Position numbers and translations under genes: made by a program. From positions 1 to 9,774 of the forward strand of contig JAPYPM010000077.1 in the NCBI GenBank assembly GCA_029937635.1: DNA of 9,774 nt, read 5' to 3'. The stretch is from Nitrospinaceae bacterium. Its GTDB lineage: Bacteria; Nitrospinota; Nitrospinia; Nitrospinales; VA-1. Numbering within the stretch: the first letter of the stretch is position 1; every line of letters begins with the position of its first letter. The notes under the pieces are model-generated. The model did not search any database and was not told where the DNA came from. It saw only the letters and a list, made by a program, of their open reading frames with translations. Shown here piece by piece: positions 1-7,070 of the stretch.

Positions 1-86
1 AGTGGATCACGAGTTTGCCAATACACAGATTTCACTATGTAGGTTTTCGTTGTGTCAGTTCTAGGCTTATGTCGAACAGCAATTGA
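1..86 (+). CDS. C-terminal end of a formylglycine-generating-enzyme (SUMF1/FGE-sulfatase) family protein, partial
   Basis: The third forward frame (first full codon at base 3) is open from the window edge to a TGA at 84-86. Its tail of 27 codons contains Pro-Ile-His-Arg followed by VGFRCVSS. SUMF1/FGE-sulfatase domains characteristically end in a P..R....GFRC pattern followed by a few polar residues, and this matches in order and spacing. Members range from true formylglycine-generating enzymes to many bacterial proteins of unknown role, so no activity should be assumed from this fragment. The stop codon lies inside the hairpin at 78-102, as often seen at the end of a transcript. The other two forward frames stop at 42 and 64 and carry no recognisable motif. 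The assignment rests on a very short stretch; the main alternative is a chance open frame. Confidence 0.45.
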   Translation, partial: WITSLPIHRFHYVGFRCVSSRLMSNSN

Positions 87-113
87 CTGATCAGTCGTTG
101 CTATACTGTTTTT
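78..113 (+). terminator. Hairpin with T-run, possible terminator of the partial upstream gene
   Basis: Bases 78-90 and 91-102 form an inverted repeat. The core GACTGATCAGTC is a perfect 12-base palindrome, and the flanks AGCAA and TTGCT also pair if one T is bulged and one G-T wobble is allowed. A run of five T lies at 109-113, six bases after the stem. The stem overlaps the stop codon of the partial gene at its left. The gap between stem and T-run makes this an imperfect intrinsic terminator. The core could instead be a protein-binding dyad. Confidence 0.4.
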
Positions 114-442
114 CCCTAATCTTATACGCACGTATATTATTTAATAGCACAATACATAATGAGTATTGCGACAAGTTTAATTAATGTAAGTATTAGTAAA
201 CTGAGCCCATGAATTGAGAGTAGGGAGAGAGGATTGAGTTTTTTAATCCAGGTTTTTTAAGGTCATGGGCAAAATTATGGACTGCAGACTATTTTTGTTT
301 GGGATCGCAGCATTACCTCGGCCAGTTGAAGAAACTCGGATGGTAGTTTGCCAGTTTGACTCTTTTGAAATCAAACTAGCATTCTCGTTAATTAGGGCTA
401 ATGTTTTTGAAGATAAATCTTCAAAGGTGAAGTAGAGTTTAC
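87..442. other. Intergenic stretch between the partial FGE-like gene and ychF
   Basis: No convincing gene is seen in these 356 bases, where the partial gene at left and ychF converge. It contains several small dyads: TATACG/CGTATA at 123-136; GGATT/AATCC at 231-249 followed by six T at 253-258; AGTTTGA/TCAAACT at 353-377; and TTTGAAGAT/ATCTTCAAA with a two-base spacer at 406-425. The last lies 18 bases past the ychF stop and could stall or protect the ychF transcript, but it has no T-run on the ychF strand. A 56-codon forward open frame (265-435) has only a poorly spaced AAGG before it and no recognisable product. Confidence 0.6.
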
Positions 443-1540
443 TCAGACATTGAATCTAAAGTGTACGATGTCGCCATCTTGTACAATATAATCTTTTCCT
501 TCGACCCTTAATTTCCCAGACTCTTTAATAGATGCTTCAGTTTTGTGCTGTATAAGATCCTCAAGACTATATACTTCTGCGCGAATAAATCCTTTCTCAA
601 AGTCAGTGTGAATTACCCCAGCAGCTTGTGGCGCAGTTAAATTCTTTTTCATGGTCCATGCACGATTTTCCTTACCACCGGCAGTAAAAAAAGTAACGAG
701 CTGTAGTAATCCGTAACCGGCAATAATCATCCGATCTAGACCGGTTTCCTTTAACCCCATTTCATCCATAAACATTTGTCTTTCTGCAGGATCTTCGATC
801 TCCATAATTTCACCTTCAATTTTACCGGCTAGTGCTACAGTTGAAGAGCCGTCTGTTAGAGCGATTTCTTTTACTTTTTGAACTAGAGTATTTTCCGTAT
901 CACTTGGGTCCATAACGTTACATATATAAAGCACAGGTTTTGAGCTAAGGAGAGTCAAACTGTTGAGGAAAGTTTGTTCCTCTTCAGAAAAATCTGTAAT
1001 GGCTCTTGCTGGGGAATTATTATTTATATTTAGTATGACTTTTTCAATAACTCTAATGTGCATGAGTGCTTCTTTATTTCCAGATTTTGCGAGTTTTTCA
1101 ATTTTTGTTTTACGACGAGTTAGAGTTTCCATATCGGAGATCATTAACTCTGTGTTTATGGTGTCAATATCATCGATAGGGTCAATGATGTCACTGACAT
1201 GAGGAACATTGCTATCTTCAAAACATCTTACGACATGAGCAATCGCATCGACTTCCCGGATGTGACCAAGAAATTTATTACCTAGGCCTTCTCCTTTTGA
1301 AGCACCTTTAATAAGCCCAGCAATATCCACAAATTCCATAGTTGTGGGAACAACTTTTTCGGCTTTTATATATTGAGAAATAGTCTCAAGCCTCGGATCC
1401 AGAACGGGAACAATACCGCTATTTGGTTCGATGGTTGTGAAAGCGTAGTTTCCAGATTGAGCTTTTGTTCGTGTCAATGCACCAAATAGAGTTGATTTTC
1501 CAGCGTTAGGTAGTCCGACGAGTCCACATGTAAATCCCAT
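443..1540 (-). CDS. ychF: Redox-regulated ATPase/GTPase YchF (Obg-family, OLA1-like)
   Basis: YchF is a conserved Obg-related P-loop protein that binds the ribosome and, in studied members, hydrolyses ATP in preference to GTP. It is linked to translation and oxidative-stress responses. The 365 residues match the family's usual length. Visible motifs are the P-loop GLPNAGKST (9-17), the G3 motif DIAGL (72-76), a G4-like NVMD (208-211) and a C-terminal TGS domain from about residue 280 to the end. The central part (about 125-200) is the charged, helical insertion typical of the family. The MGFTCGLVGLPNAGKST start is the family's normal N-terminus. Only 4 bases separate it from the stop of the transporter gene upstream, and no Shine-Dalgarno sequence precedes it (the leader is mainly A), so translation is probably coupled to the gene before it. 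No truncation or frameshift is seen. Confidence 0.97.
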   Translation of the reverse strand: MGFTCGLVGLPNAGKSTLFGALTRTKAQSGNYAFTTIEPNSGIVPVLDPRLETISQYIKAEKVVPTTMEFVDIAGLIKGASKGEGLGNKFLGHIREVDAIAHVVRCFEDSNVPHVSDIIDPIDDIDTINTELMISDMETLTRRKTKIEKLAKSGNKEALMHIRVIEKVILNINNNSPARAITDFSEEEQTFLNSLTLLSSKPVLYICNVMDPSDTENTLVQKVKEIALTDGSSTVALAGKIEGEIMEIEDPAERQMFMDEMGLKETGLDRMIIAGYGLLQLVTFFTAGGKENRAWTMKKNLTAPQAAGVIHTDFEKGFIRAEVYSLEDLIQHKTEASIKESGKLRVEGKDYIVQDGDIVHFRFNV

Positions 1541-1544
1541 AGTT

Positions 1545-2966
1545 TTAGTTTTTTTTAAATGATTTATGAAGATTATTAAACGGGTTGAGAAAAATAAGGG
1601 CGATTAAAACAATTGCAGCATATAAAGCTGCGATGATAAAAATTTTTTTTGGGCTAGTAAAGCTCAATATAGTAAGAAAAATAACGGCACCCACGTTACC
1701 ATAAGCTCCTGCTAAACCAGCTAACTTTCCTGTAAGGTCTTTGCGAATTAGCGGAACAGCAGCAAAACAGGCGCCAGTTCCTGCCTGTAAAAACATTGAA
1801 CAGCCGAATGCTATTAAGAGTAAACTCCAAAGAGGCCAAGAGGAATTTATTTGACTCATTATGATGTACCCAATCATTGAACCGCTTGTAAAGAATATCA
1901 AGGTGCGTTTTTTCTCAATGAGGTCTGAAACCCAGCCTCCAGCTGGACGACTTATTAGGTTCATGAAAGCAAAACTTGACCCTAACATACCCGCTGTGGC
2001 GACTGATAGTTTAAATGTGGATTCCAAAAACTGTGGAAACATTGAAATAACAGCAAGCTGAGAGCCGAAGGCTAAAGCATAAATCATGCTTAAGATGATT
2101 ATTTGTTTAAACTCATATTTTTTTTCTGATGAAACTTGTCCATCAATTTTTTGTAGGTTTGATCGAACGGTTTGAGTCATATTAAAGATATAAAGAAAGA
2201 GTATTCCTGTGATCAGTATTTTAAAAGTATTAGAAGATAATAGCTGCAAAGGGTGTCCTGAAAGTTTCCAGACGAGTGTAGCCATAGCCCCATAAATAGG
2301 TATCAAGAATAGTACTTGGAGGCAAATATCCTTTTTTGATGTCACCTCGATGTTGTGCTCAAATCCGGTTTTAAAATTAATACTTTTCCCTAAGACTTCT
2401 TGCGCGAAAATAAAATAAATAACGCCCCAAATGGCACAAAGAATGCCACTTAAAACCACGGCATATCTCCAGCCTATTTCTTCCGGAAAGAATGAAGCTA
2501 TAATTGGAAGACTAAATACTGCTGCTGCTGCCCCAAAGTTACCCCATCCTGCATATATACCTTGAGCGAGCCCCATTTTTTCGGGAGGAAACCATTCGGA
2601 GATCATTTTAATTCCGACAACAAATCCCGCTCCAACGATTCCCATGAGCAGACGAGCAATCAGAAAATCCTCAAAACTTTCTCCTGATGCAAAATAAAAA
2701 CAAACTCCTGCGGAGAATATTAGTAAACAGCTAAAAATCTTTCTTGGCCCAAAGTGATCGACTAGTATTCCGATTAGAATTCGAGCTGGAATAGTCAGAG
2801 ATACATTGCATAGCATTAATATGTTTATTTGTTCCTGACTGAGGCCGACTGTCCTAATGAGCGTTGTGTTAAATGGTGCCATATTGAACCAGGCTACAAA
2901 CGAGAAGAAGAATGCGAGCCAAGATAAATGTAGGATATGGTTCTGCCGAGTTTTAAACTTAAACAT
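1545..2966 (-). CDS. narK: NarK-type nitrate/nitrite transporter (MFS, NNP family), probably 14 membrane segments
   Basis: This is an inner-membrane major facilitator protein that would move nitrate and/or nitrite. Both nitrate signatures of the NNP family are present: AGWGNFG at 139-145 and GAYGNVG at 420-426, one per half. Arg62 and Arg340 are candidates for the paired substrate arginines known in NarK; that assignment is inferred from order only. At 473 residues it is slightly long. The linker between the halves carries two extra hydrophobic segments (about 215-235 and 248-267), followed by a charged stretch at 268-288. This suggests 14 rather than 12 helices. The start is a bare ATG without a Shine-Dalgarno sequence, 24 bases after the lipoprotein gene, and ychF follows 4 bases on. 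No nitrate reductase gene is nearby. The family is secure, but direction of transport and preference between nitrate and nitrite cannot be read from sequence. Confidence 0.85.
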   Translation of the reverse strand: MFKFKTRQNHILHLSWLAFFFSFVAWFNMAPFNTTLIRTVGLSQEQINILMLCNVSLTIPARILIGILVDHFGPRKIFSCLLIFSAGVCFYFASGESFEDFLIARLLMGIVGAGFVVGIKMISEWFPPEKMGLAQGIYAGWGNFGAAAAVFSLPIIASFFPEEIGWRYAVVLSGILCAIWGVIYFIFAQEVLGKSINFKTGFEHNIEVTSKKDICLQVLFLIPIYGAMATLVWKLSGHPLQLLSSNTFKILITGILFLYIFNMTQTVRSNLQKIDGQVSSEKKYEFKQIIILSMIYALAFGSQLAVISMFPQFLESTFKLSVATAGMLGSSFAFMNLISRPAGGWVSDLIEKKRTLIFFTSGSMIGYIIMSQINSSWPLWSLLLIAFGCSMFLQAGTGACFAAVPLIRKDLTGKLAGLAGAYGNVGAVIFLTILSFTSPKKIFIIAALYAAIVLIALIFLNPFNNLHKSFKKN

Positions 2967-2990
2967 TAAATTTTAGTTATCTGAATTAAT

Positions 2991-3302
2991 TTATGAGGAA
3001 GGTTTGCTAGACATAAATTGATGGGATTGTACTATTCCATCCGAGCTGAAAATGATAATTAGGTCCTCGGGCGTGTCGTCACGTAATACCGAGTAGTGGT
3101 GTTTTTCATGAATCCAGACAGGTTGTCCATTCTGAACCCCAATTTTATAGGGTTCTCCGAATATTTTTTTTATATCTGATCGGGTGGTTGTCCCATTAAG
3201 AATACTCTCAGTATTAGATGTGTCAAAACTTTTCCCAGCGGTGCCACATCCATTCGATATCAGGATTATTCCTATAAAAATGATTAGTCCAATGTAATTC
3301 AT
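2991..3302 (-). CDS. Small SmpA/OmlA (BamE-like) domain lipoprotein
   Basis: This 103-residue protein has a lipoprotein signal: Met-Asn, a hydrophobic stretch to about residue 15, then S-N-G-C with the lipidated cysteine at 19. Serine rather than leucine at the -3 position is a weak lipobox. The rest fits the SmpA/OmlA (BamE) fold: a segment NGTTTRSDIKKIFGEP (36-51), an aromatic VWIHEKHHYS (62-71) and a strand ending near residue 95. BamE helps the BAM complex insert outer-membrane proteins. Short relatives like this one occur widely in proteobacteria with unproven roles, so bamE is not assigned. The start codon has TAGG about seven bases upstream, one of the better ribosome sites in this operon. 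It lies 29 bases after rng and 24 before the transporter gene, so it is probably cotranscribed with both. Confidence 0.75.
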   Translation of the reverse strand: MNYIGLIIFIGIILISNGCGTAGKSFDTSNTESILNGTTTRSDIKKIFGEPYKIGVQNGQPVWIHEKHHYSVLRDDTPEDLIIIFSSDGIVQSHQFMSSKPSS

Positions 3303-3331
3303 GAGCAGCCTACTTTTTTGATTTGAAGAGT

Positions 3332-4888
3332 TTAATCAATTAAAATATTATATTTTTCCTGATGAAGTTCATGTTTTTTTAGGAGTTTAACCTCAAGACC
3401 ATACTCTTTCTCTGCATGCTTCAAGAAAGAAGCTTCTTCTTCAAAAAAGATATCATAAACAAAGGGGTTCATTTCTATTGTGATACTTTTTTGATCTAGA
3501 CAGTTTTTTTTGGAGATTTTTTGAACTGATCTTATTATGTCGTTGCATATGGTCGTAGGTGATTTATTCTGTCCTTTCCCCTCACAGTAGAAGCATATAT
3601 TGCATAAAGTTTGAACTAGACTTTCTCGAGCGCGTTTACGGGTCATTTCAAGGAGGCCTAGTTCTGATATTTTTAAAACCTTTGTTCGCGAGCGGTCGTT
3701 TTTCAGGGACTGAGTAAGACTATTCCATACAACTTCTTTACTTTCTTCCATAAGCATGTCAATAAAATCGATAATAATAATTCCCCCTATATTACGTAAA
3801 CGTAACTGATAGGCAATCTCCTTTACTGCTTCTAGGTTGGTTTTAAGAATCGTTTCTTCGGGGTCACTATCCCCGACATATTTCCCGGTATTCACATCGA
3901 TCGCTACAAGGGCTTCTGTTTGATCGATTGAAATATATCCACCAGACTTGAGACATACTTTTCGGTCCAATGCACGGTTGATTTCAATTTCTATCCCGAA
4001 GCGATCAAAGATGGGCGTAGGTTCTTGGTGTAGTACAATTTTACTACAGATATGCGGCAGATAATTTTCACAGAACTTAAGACAGTTTTGATACTCTAAT
4101 TTTGAATCTAGCACTATGCGGGTTAAGTCATTCGTAACTAAGTCGCGAATTGAACGAAAGATTAAGTTAAGATCTTCGTATAAAAGGCTACAGGAAGATG
4201 TCACCTCAGATTTTTCTTGTAAGCTTCCCCAAAGGCGATGTAGAAAATTAAGATCGGACTCGAAGTCGCTTTTTTTACACTCTTGCCCAGCGGTGCGAAC
4301 AATATAACCACCTCCGAGGTTTTCGGTTTCTTGAAGAATGGTTTTTAATCGAGTTCTTTCTGTTTCACTTTCAATGCGTCGTGAAACAAAAATGTCGCTT
4401 GAGGTTGGCAAGTAGACTAGGTTGCGACCGGGAAGACCTATGTGTGTTGTTATACGGGCGCCTTTGGTCCCAAGAGGATTTTTAGTGACCTGAACAATGA
4501 CTTCTTGCCCTTCTTCCAAAAGAACCTGAATCGGAATTTGGTGTTTGCTAAGGTTAGGACTTGAGTAATCGTCGGGAAAGCTACTTTCTTTTTCATGAGA
4601 AGATGCAGTGTTTTTATTTTGATCGGTTACCCAATCTTGTTTTTTCGACACAGGTATTTCCGTAATATCAATATCGTTTGCGCAAAGAAATCCAGCCTTA
4701 TCCAAGCCCATGTCAACAAAAGCGACTTGCATTCCTGGCAAAACCTTAATGACTTTTCCTTTATAAATATTGCCTACTATGCCCTTGCTATCTCGATGCT
4801 CTATGAATAGTTCGGCAAGTTGACTGTTTTCTATCAAAGCGACTCGGATTTCGCGGGCGTTAGAATTTATTAAAATTTCGGAAGGCAT
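3332..4888 (-). CDS. rng: Ribonuclease G (RNase E/G family endoribonuclease)
   Basis: RNase G cuts single-stranded, AU-rich RNA and, in E. coli, matures the 16S rRNA 5' end and helps mRNA decay. The 518 residues contain the whole catalytic region: an S1 RNA-binding domain (about 39-150), the 5'-sensor/RNase H-like region, and the DNase I-like active site with Asp331 in VAIDVNTG and Asp374 in IIIIDFIDM, the two magnesium ligands. The zinc-link is CNICFYC (Cys429, 432, 435), followed by the small domain. There is no long RNase E-type C-terminal scaffold, so RNase G is the better name. It is about 30 residues longer than the E. coli enzyme, mainly from a polar loop at about 80-116 inside the S1 domain. 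It heads the rng-lipoprotein-narK-ychF run and lies 128 bases after rodA. Its ribosome site is weak (AGG well upstream). Confidence 0.95.
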   Translation of the reverse strand: MPSEILINSNAREIRVALIENSQLAELFIEHRDSKGIVGNIYKGKVIKVLPGMQVAFVDMGLDKAGFLCANDIDITEIPVSKKQDWVTDQNKNTASSHEKESSFPDDYSSPNLSKHQIPIQVLLEEGQEVIVQVTKNPLGTKGARITTHIGLPGRNLVYLPTSSDIFVSRRIESETERTRLKTILQETENLGGGYIVRTAGQECKKSDFESDLNFLHRLWGSLQEKSEVTSSCSLLYEDLNLIFRSIRDLVTNDLTRIVLDSKLEYQNCLKFCENYLPHICSKIVLHQEPTPIFDRFGIEIEINRALDRKVCLKSGGYISIDQTEALVAIDVNTGKYVGDSDPEETILKTNLEAVKEIAYQLRLRNIGGIIIIDFIDMLMEESKEVVWNSLTQSLKNDRSRTKVLKISELGLLEMTRKRARESLVQTLCNICFYCEGKGQNKSPTTICNDIIRSVQKISKKNCLDQKSITIEMNPFVYDIFFEEEASFLKHAEKEYGLEVKLLKKHELHQEKYNILID

Positions 4889-4969
4889 ACCGGAAAACCT
4901 ATTTTCAATAATTAAAGGTGAAAATTTTTTGTATGACCTGATATGGGACGAACGATTTATTTTTGGAAC

Positions 4970-4985
4970 ATTATACTGGATTATA
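4970..4985 (-). promoter_or_regulatory. Tandem TATAAT elements, likely promoter upstream of rng
   Basis: On the minus strand two perfect TATAAT hexamers lie ten bases apart (4985-4980 and 4975-4970), in a repeated AGTATAAT context, within the 128-base rodA-rng gap. Transcription from either would give an rng leader of roughly 70-85 bases. No good TTGACA-like -35 sits 16-18 bases upstream, so an activator may be needed or one hexamer may be chance in AT-rich DNA. This is an inferred promoter that would allow rng and the genes after it to be read apart from rodA. Confidence 0.4.
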
Positions 4986-5016
4986 CTTTAAACTAAAAAT
5001 ACCCATTTGATGGAGC

Positions 5017-6117
5017 TTAAAGCATTGTACGTTTCATACCTATATTGAGTAGTAGCCCAAGGGCAAAAAAATTGGTCACAAGTGATGAGCCTCCGTAACT
5101 AACTAGTGGAAGAGGGAGTCCGGTTATCGGGAACAAGCCAATAGTCATTCCAATGTTGAATAAAACGTAAAAATAAATTGAACTAACGATTCCCAATCCT
5201 AGAAAGAGGCTGAATCGATCCCGCGCGTGAAAACTTATACTCAACCCCTTGAGAATGATAAAAAGATAAAGAGATAATAGGAGTATTACACCAACAAAGC
5301 CCGTTTCCTCTGCTAATACTGAAAAGATGAAATCTGTGTGCTTTTCAGGAAGAAAATTGAGACGGCTTTGAGTTCCCATGAAAAGGCCTTTACCCCCAAA
5401 GCCACCGGAACCGATAGCTATTTTTGATTGTATGGAATGATAACCAGCGCCGAGAGGATCTATTTCTGGATTGAACAAGGTCATTACTCGCAGTTTTTGA
5501 TAGTCTCTTAAAAAAAACCATAGTAAAGGGATTAAAAAAACACTAGTGCCGAATAATTTTGTCAGAAATATTCCGTCGATTTCTATGGCGGTGATAAAAA
5601 CTAGAAAGACCAAGAAGACCATAATAGCAGTTCCTAGATCAGGTTGAACGGCTATCAATATGGCAATAACAAATGTCAGCAAGGCAGGAATCAATAGATC
5701 TCTAAAGGAATACTGCCCTTGAAACTTTCCAGATTCAAAGTATTTTGCGAGGGCAAGGATTAAGGATATTTTTGCAAGCTCTGAAATTTGTATGCTAAAT
5801 GATCCGATGTGGATCCAACGTTTAGCTCCAGAAGCTATGTCGCCTGCTGTTACCACATAAATTAGAGCTAAAACGGTAATGCCATAGATAGTATAAGCAT
5901 GTCGGTTTAGTTCTCGACAATCGATTACTAGAGCCATGAGCATAGCTCCTAGCCCAAGGAGAATCCAGTAAATTTGCTTAATGTAAAGGTCGCGAAAGAA
6001 TGATTCTGTTCGACCATGGTTCGCGCTATTTATAGCTATTACACCAATAATAGACACAGTGAGGATAGATATGAAGAAAACCCAGTCAAATTTCGATGTA
6101 AGTTTCTGATCAGTCAT
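5017..6117 (-). CDS. rodA: Peptidoglycan glycosyltransferase RodA (SEDS family)
   Basis: RodA is the SEDS-family polymerase that, with a class B penicillin-binding protein (PBP2), makes peptidoglycan during side-wall elongation of rod-shaped cells. The 366 residues (E. coli: 370) form about ten membrane segments. The large periplasmic loop carries the family pattern: NPEIDPLGAGYHSIQSKIAIG from 216, then GKGLFMGTQ and LPEKHTDFIFSVLAEETG. Asp262 in HTDFIFS is the likely catalytic aspartate. The C-terminal signature GLPLPLVSYGGSS (333-345) is intact. An AT-rich leader without a clear Shine-Dalgarno sequence precedes the ATG; an extended -10-like TGCTAGTAT (6144-6136, minus strand) is a weak candidate promoter. 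Unusually, no mrdA (PBP2) gene or mre gene lies directly upstream; a gap of about 1.09 kb is there instead. Lack of FtsW-type neighbours and the RodA-like N-terminus favour RodA over FtsW. Confidence 0.95.
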   Translation of the reverse strand: MTDQKLTSKFDWVFFISILTVSIIGVIAINSANHGRTESFFRDLYIKQIYWILLGLGAMLMALVIDCRELNRHAYTIYGITVLALIYVVTAGDIASGAKRWIHIGSFSIQISELAKISLILALAKYFESGKFQGQYSFRDLLIPALLTFVIAILIAVQPDLGTAIMVFLVFLVFITAIEIDGIFLTKLFGTSVFLIPLLWFFLRDYQKLRVMTLFNPEIDPLGAGYHSIQSKIAIGSGGFGGKGLFMGTQSRLNFLPEKHTDFIFSVLAEETGFVGVILLLSLYLFIILKGLSISFHARDRFSLFLGLGIVSSIYFYVLFNIGMTIGLFPITGLPLPLVSYGGSSLVTNFFALGLLLNIGMKRTML

Positions 6118-6502
6118 AATATATTTTCGTTCGTCATACTAGCATGTTTATTTTTACAGCAATCATTTTTCTATAAAAACAAAAGGTTATGAGTATCTTT
6201 CTGGTTTAGACTTAGCTGGGGTTTTAGTTTTGTACCGAAGGGAAGAGAACCATATACCCAGTAAATGGTGATTTAGAAACTATCTTTTATCGTAGTTTGG
6301 GAAGTTAGAGCTTTTCTAGGTAAAGTTTATATATGTATATAAAAGGAAACAAAACCGTATATTTTTTTCATCGAATTAGTATGCAAACATTAGGGCTCCT
6401 CATATTAATTAGTCAATAAGGCTTAATTCACGCATTTTAAAAGACGGTAAACATGAATACCTTTTGGCTGCTAAAATATTATAATATAAGTTTTTAAAGT
6501 TG

Positions 6503-6524
6503 TTATCAACAAACCTGTGGAAAG
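6503..6524. other. Pair of DnaA-box-like nonamers in opposite orientation
   Basis: TTATCAACA (6503-6511) differs from the consensus TTATCCACA at one base. It is followed four bases later by TGTGGAAAG, whose reverse complement CTTTCCACA has two differences. An AT-only stretch (about 6525-6546) and the GATCT 13-mer-like motif at 6556-6568 follow at once, giving the order boxes, AT tract, 13-mer seen at some replication origins. DnaA binding is an inference. Confidence 0.35.
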
Positions 6525-6894
6525 TTATATTTTTTTTAAAAAAAATAGTACTGTTGATCTCTTTTAGTATAGAGAGTTTTAAGCTCTGCACTACAACCTT
6601 GTCAGTGTAGCTAGTCCTTTGAGAGGTTTTAGCATGAGAAGACTTTTAATACATGGGTTAACTTAGCGCTAAAATTTAAACAACCAATTTATGCTTATAC
6701 CTTTTGGGTAAAATGGGCGTCAAAATATTAACAATATCTTGCTTCAATAATAACAGTCTGTATTAGAGTTTATCTTGCCTTGTCACGGTTAAGGCTACTG
6801 GAATTAAGCTGATCGTGGCTACCGCTTTTGTATATAGCTAAAAGACCGTTTAAGTCGCTATTTTGTAGGTCCGGTTAGGATGGAGGTTAATTTT

Positions 6895-6960
6895 GTGAAA
6901 AATTTTTTAAATTTGTTAGCGAATTTAACCATGGTGGTATTATGGCATTTGATTTATTAA
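6895..6960 (+). CDS. Possible 21-residue hydrophobic small protein with a perfect GGAGG ribosome site
   Basis: A GTG start at 6895 follows a perfect Shine-Dalgarno core GGAGG (6882-6886) with an eight-base spacer. This is the strongest ribosome site in the window. The frame reads 21 codons to TAA at 6958-6960. The peptide begins MKNFLNLLANLTMVV and ends in WHLIY: one lysine near the start, then a single run long enough to cross a membrane. That layout resembles bacterial small membrane proteins, for example respiratory-complex subunits or type I toxin peptides, but no family match is recognised. It could also be a leader peptide or chance. A DnaA-box-like nonamer overlaps the start codon. No clear promoter is visible upstream. 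An AT-rich palindrome lies about 30 bases downstream and might act in termination. Confidence 0.3.
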   Translation: MKNFLNLLANLTMVVLWHLIY

Positions 6961-6987
6961 GCTATTGAAATTAAAGGTATTTTATTT

Positions 6988-7020
6988 TTGTAAAAATATT
7001 TTACGTAAAAATAATTACAA
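6988..7020. repeat. AT-rich interrupted palindrome with repeated GTAAAAATA
   Basis: The 33-base segment starts TTGTAA and ends TTACAA, and is centred on the perfect 12-base palindrome TTTTACGTAAAA (6999-7010). GTAAAAATA occurs twice in direct orientation (6990-6998 and 7005-7013), and GTAAAA-ATA-TTTTAC forms a second overlapping dyad (6990-7004). Only a few G or C bases are present. Such DNA melts easily or binds dyad-recognising proteins; function is unknown. Confidence 0.45.
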
Positions 7021-7061
7021 TATTTTGTTTTAAACGATTAAGGAGCTATTTGACAAACACT

Positions 7062-7070
7062 TTTTCCACA
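7062..7070 (+). other. DnaA-box-like nonamer TTTTCCACA
   Basis: TTTTCCACA matches the relaxed E. coli DnaA pattern TTWTNCACA and lies 41 bases past the AT-rich palindrome. With flanking bases it is the inverted partner (TTTCCACAGGTTT, 7063-7075) of the 13-mer at 6511-6523. Binding is inferred. Confidence 0.3.

Noticed and set aside
406..425. Inverted repeat TTTGAAGAT/ATCTTCAAA as the ychF terminator
   Set aside because: Well placed and perfectly paired, but the ychF strand has no T-run after it, and the two-base spacer forces part of the stem open.
265..435. 56-codon rightward open frame between the FGE-like tail and ychF
   Set aside because: AAGG is only two bases from the ATG, no family is recognised, and the frame ends in the inverted repeat at 406-425. 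Not strong enough to call.
4116..4307. Open frames antisense to rng, ychF, narK and rluD
   Set aside because: They lie wholly inside well-supported genes on the opposite strand and show no protein-like motifs.
6409..6591. 60-codon leftward open frame starting at GTG in the rluD-rodA gap
   Set aside because: Only a partial AAGG ribosome site, no recognisable family, basic and Asn/Lys/Phe-rich composition expected of AT-rich non-coding DNA, and about one frame of this length is expected by chance in a gap of this size. It also runs through the DnaA-box-like motifs.
6634..6666. Ten-codon frame behind GAGAGG
   Set aside because: Spacing is acceptable but the peptide is too short to judge, and no regulated gene follows on that strand.
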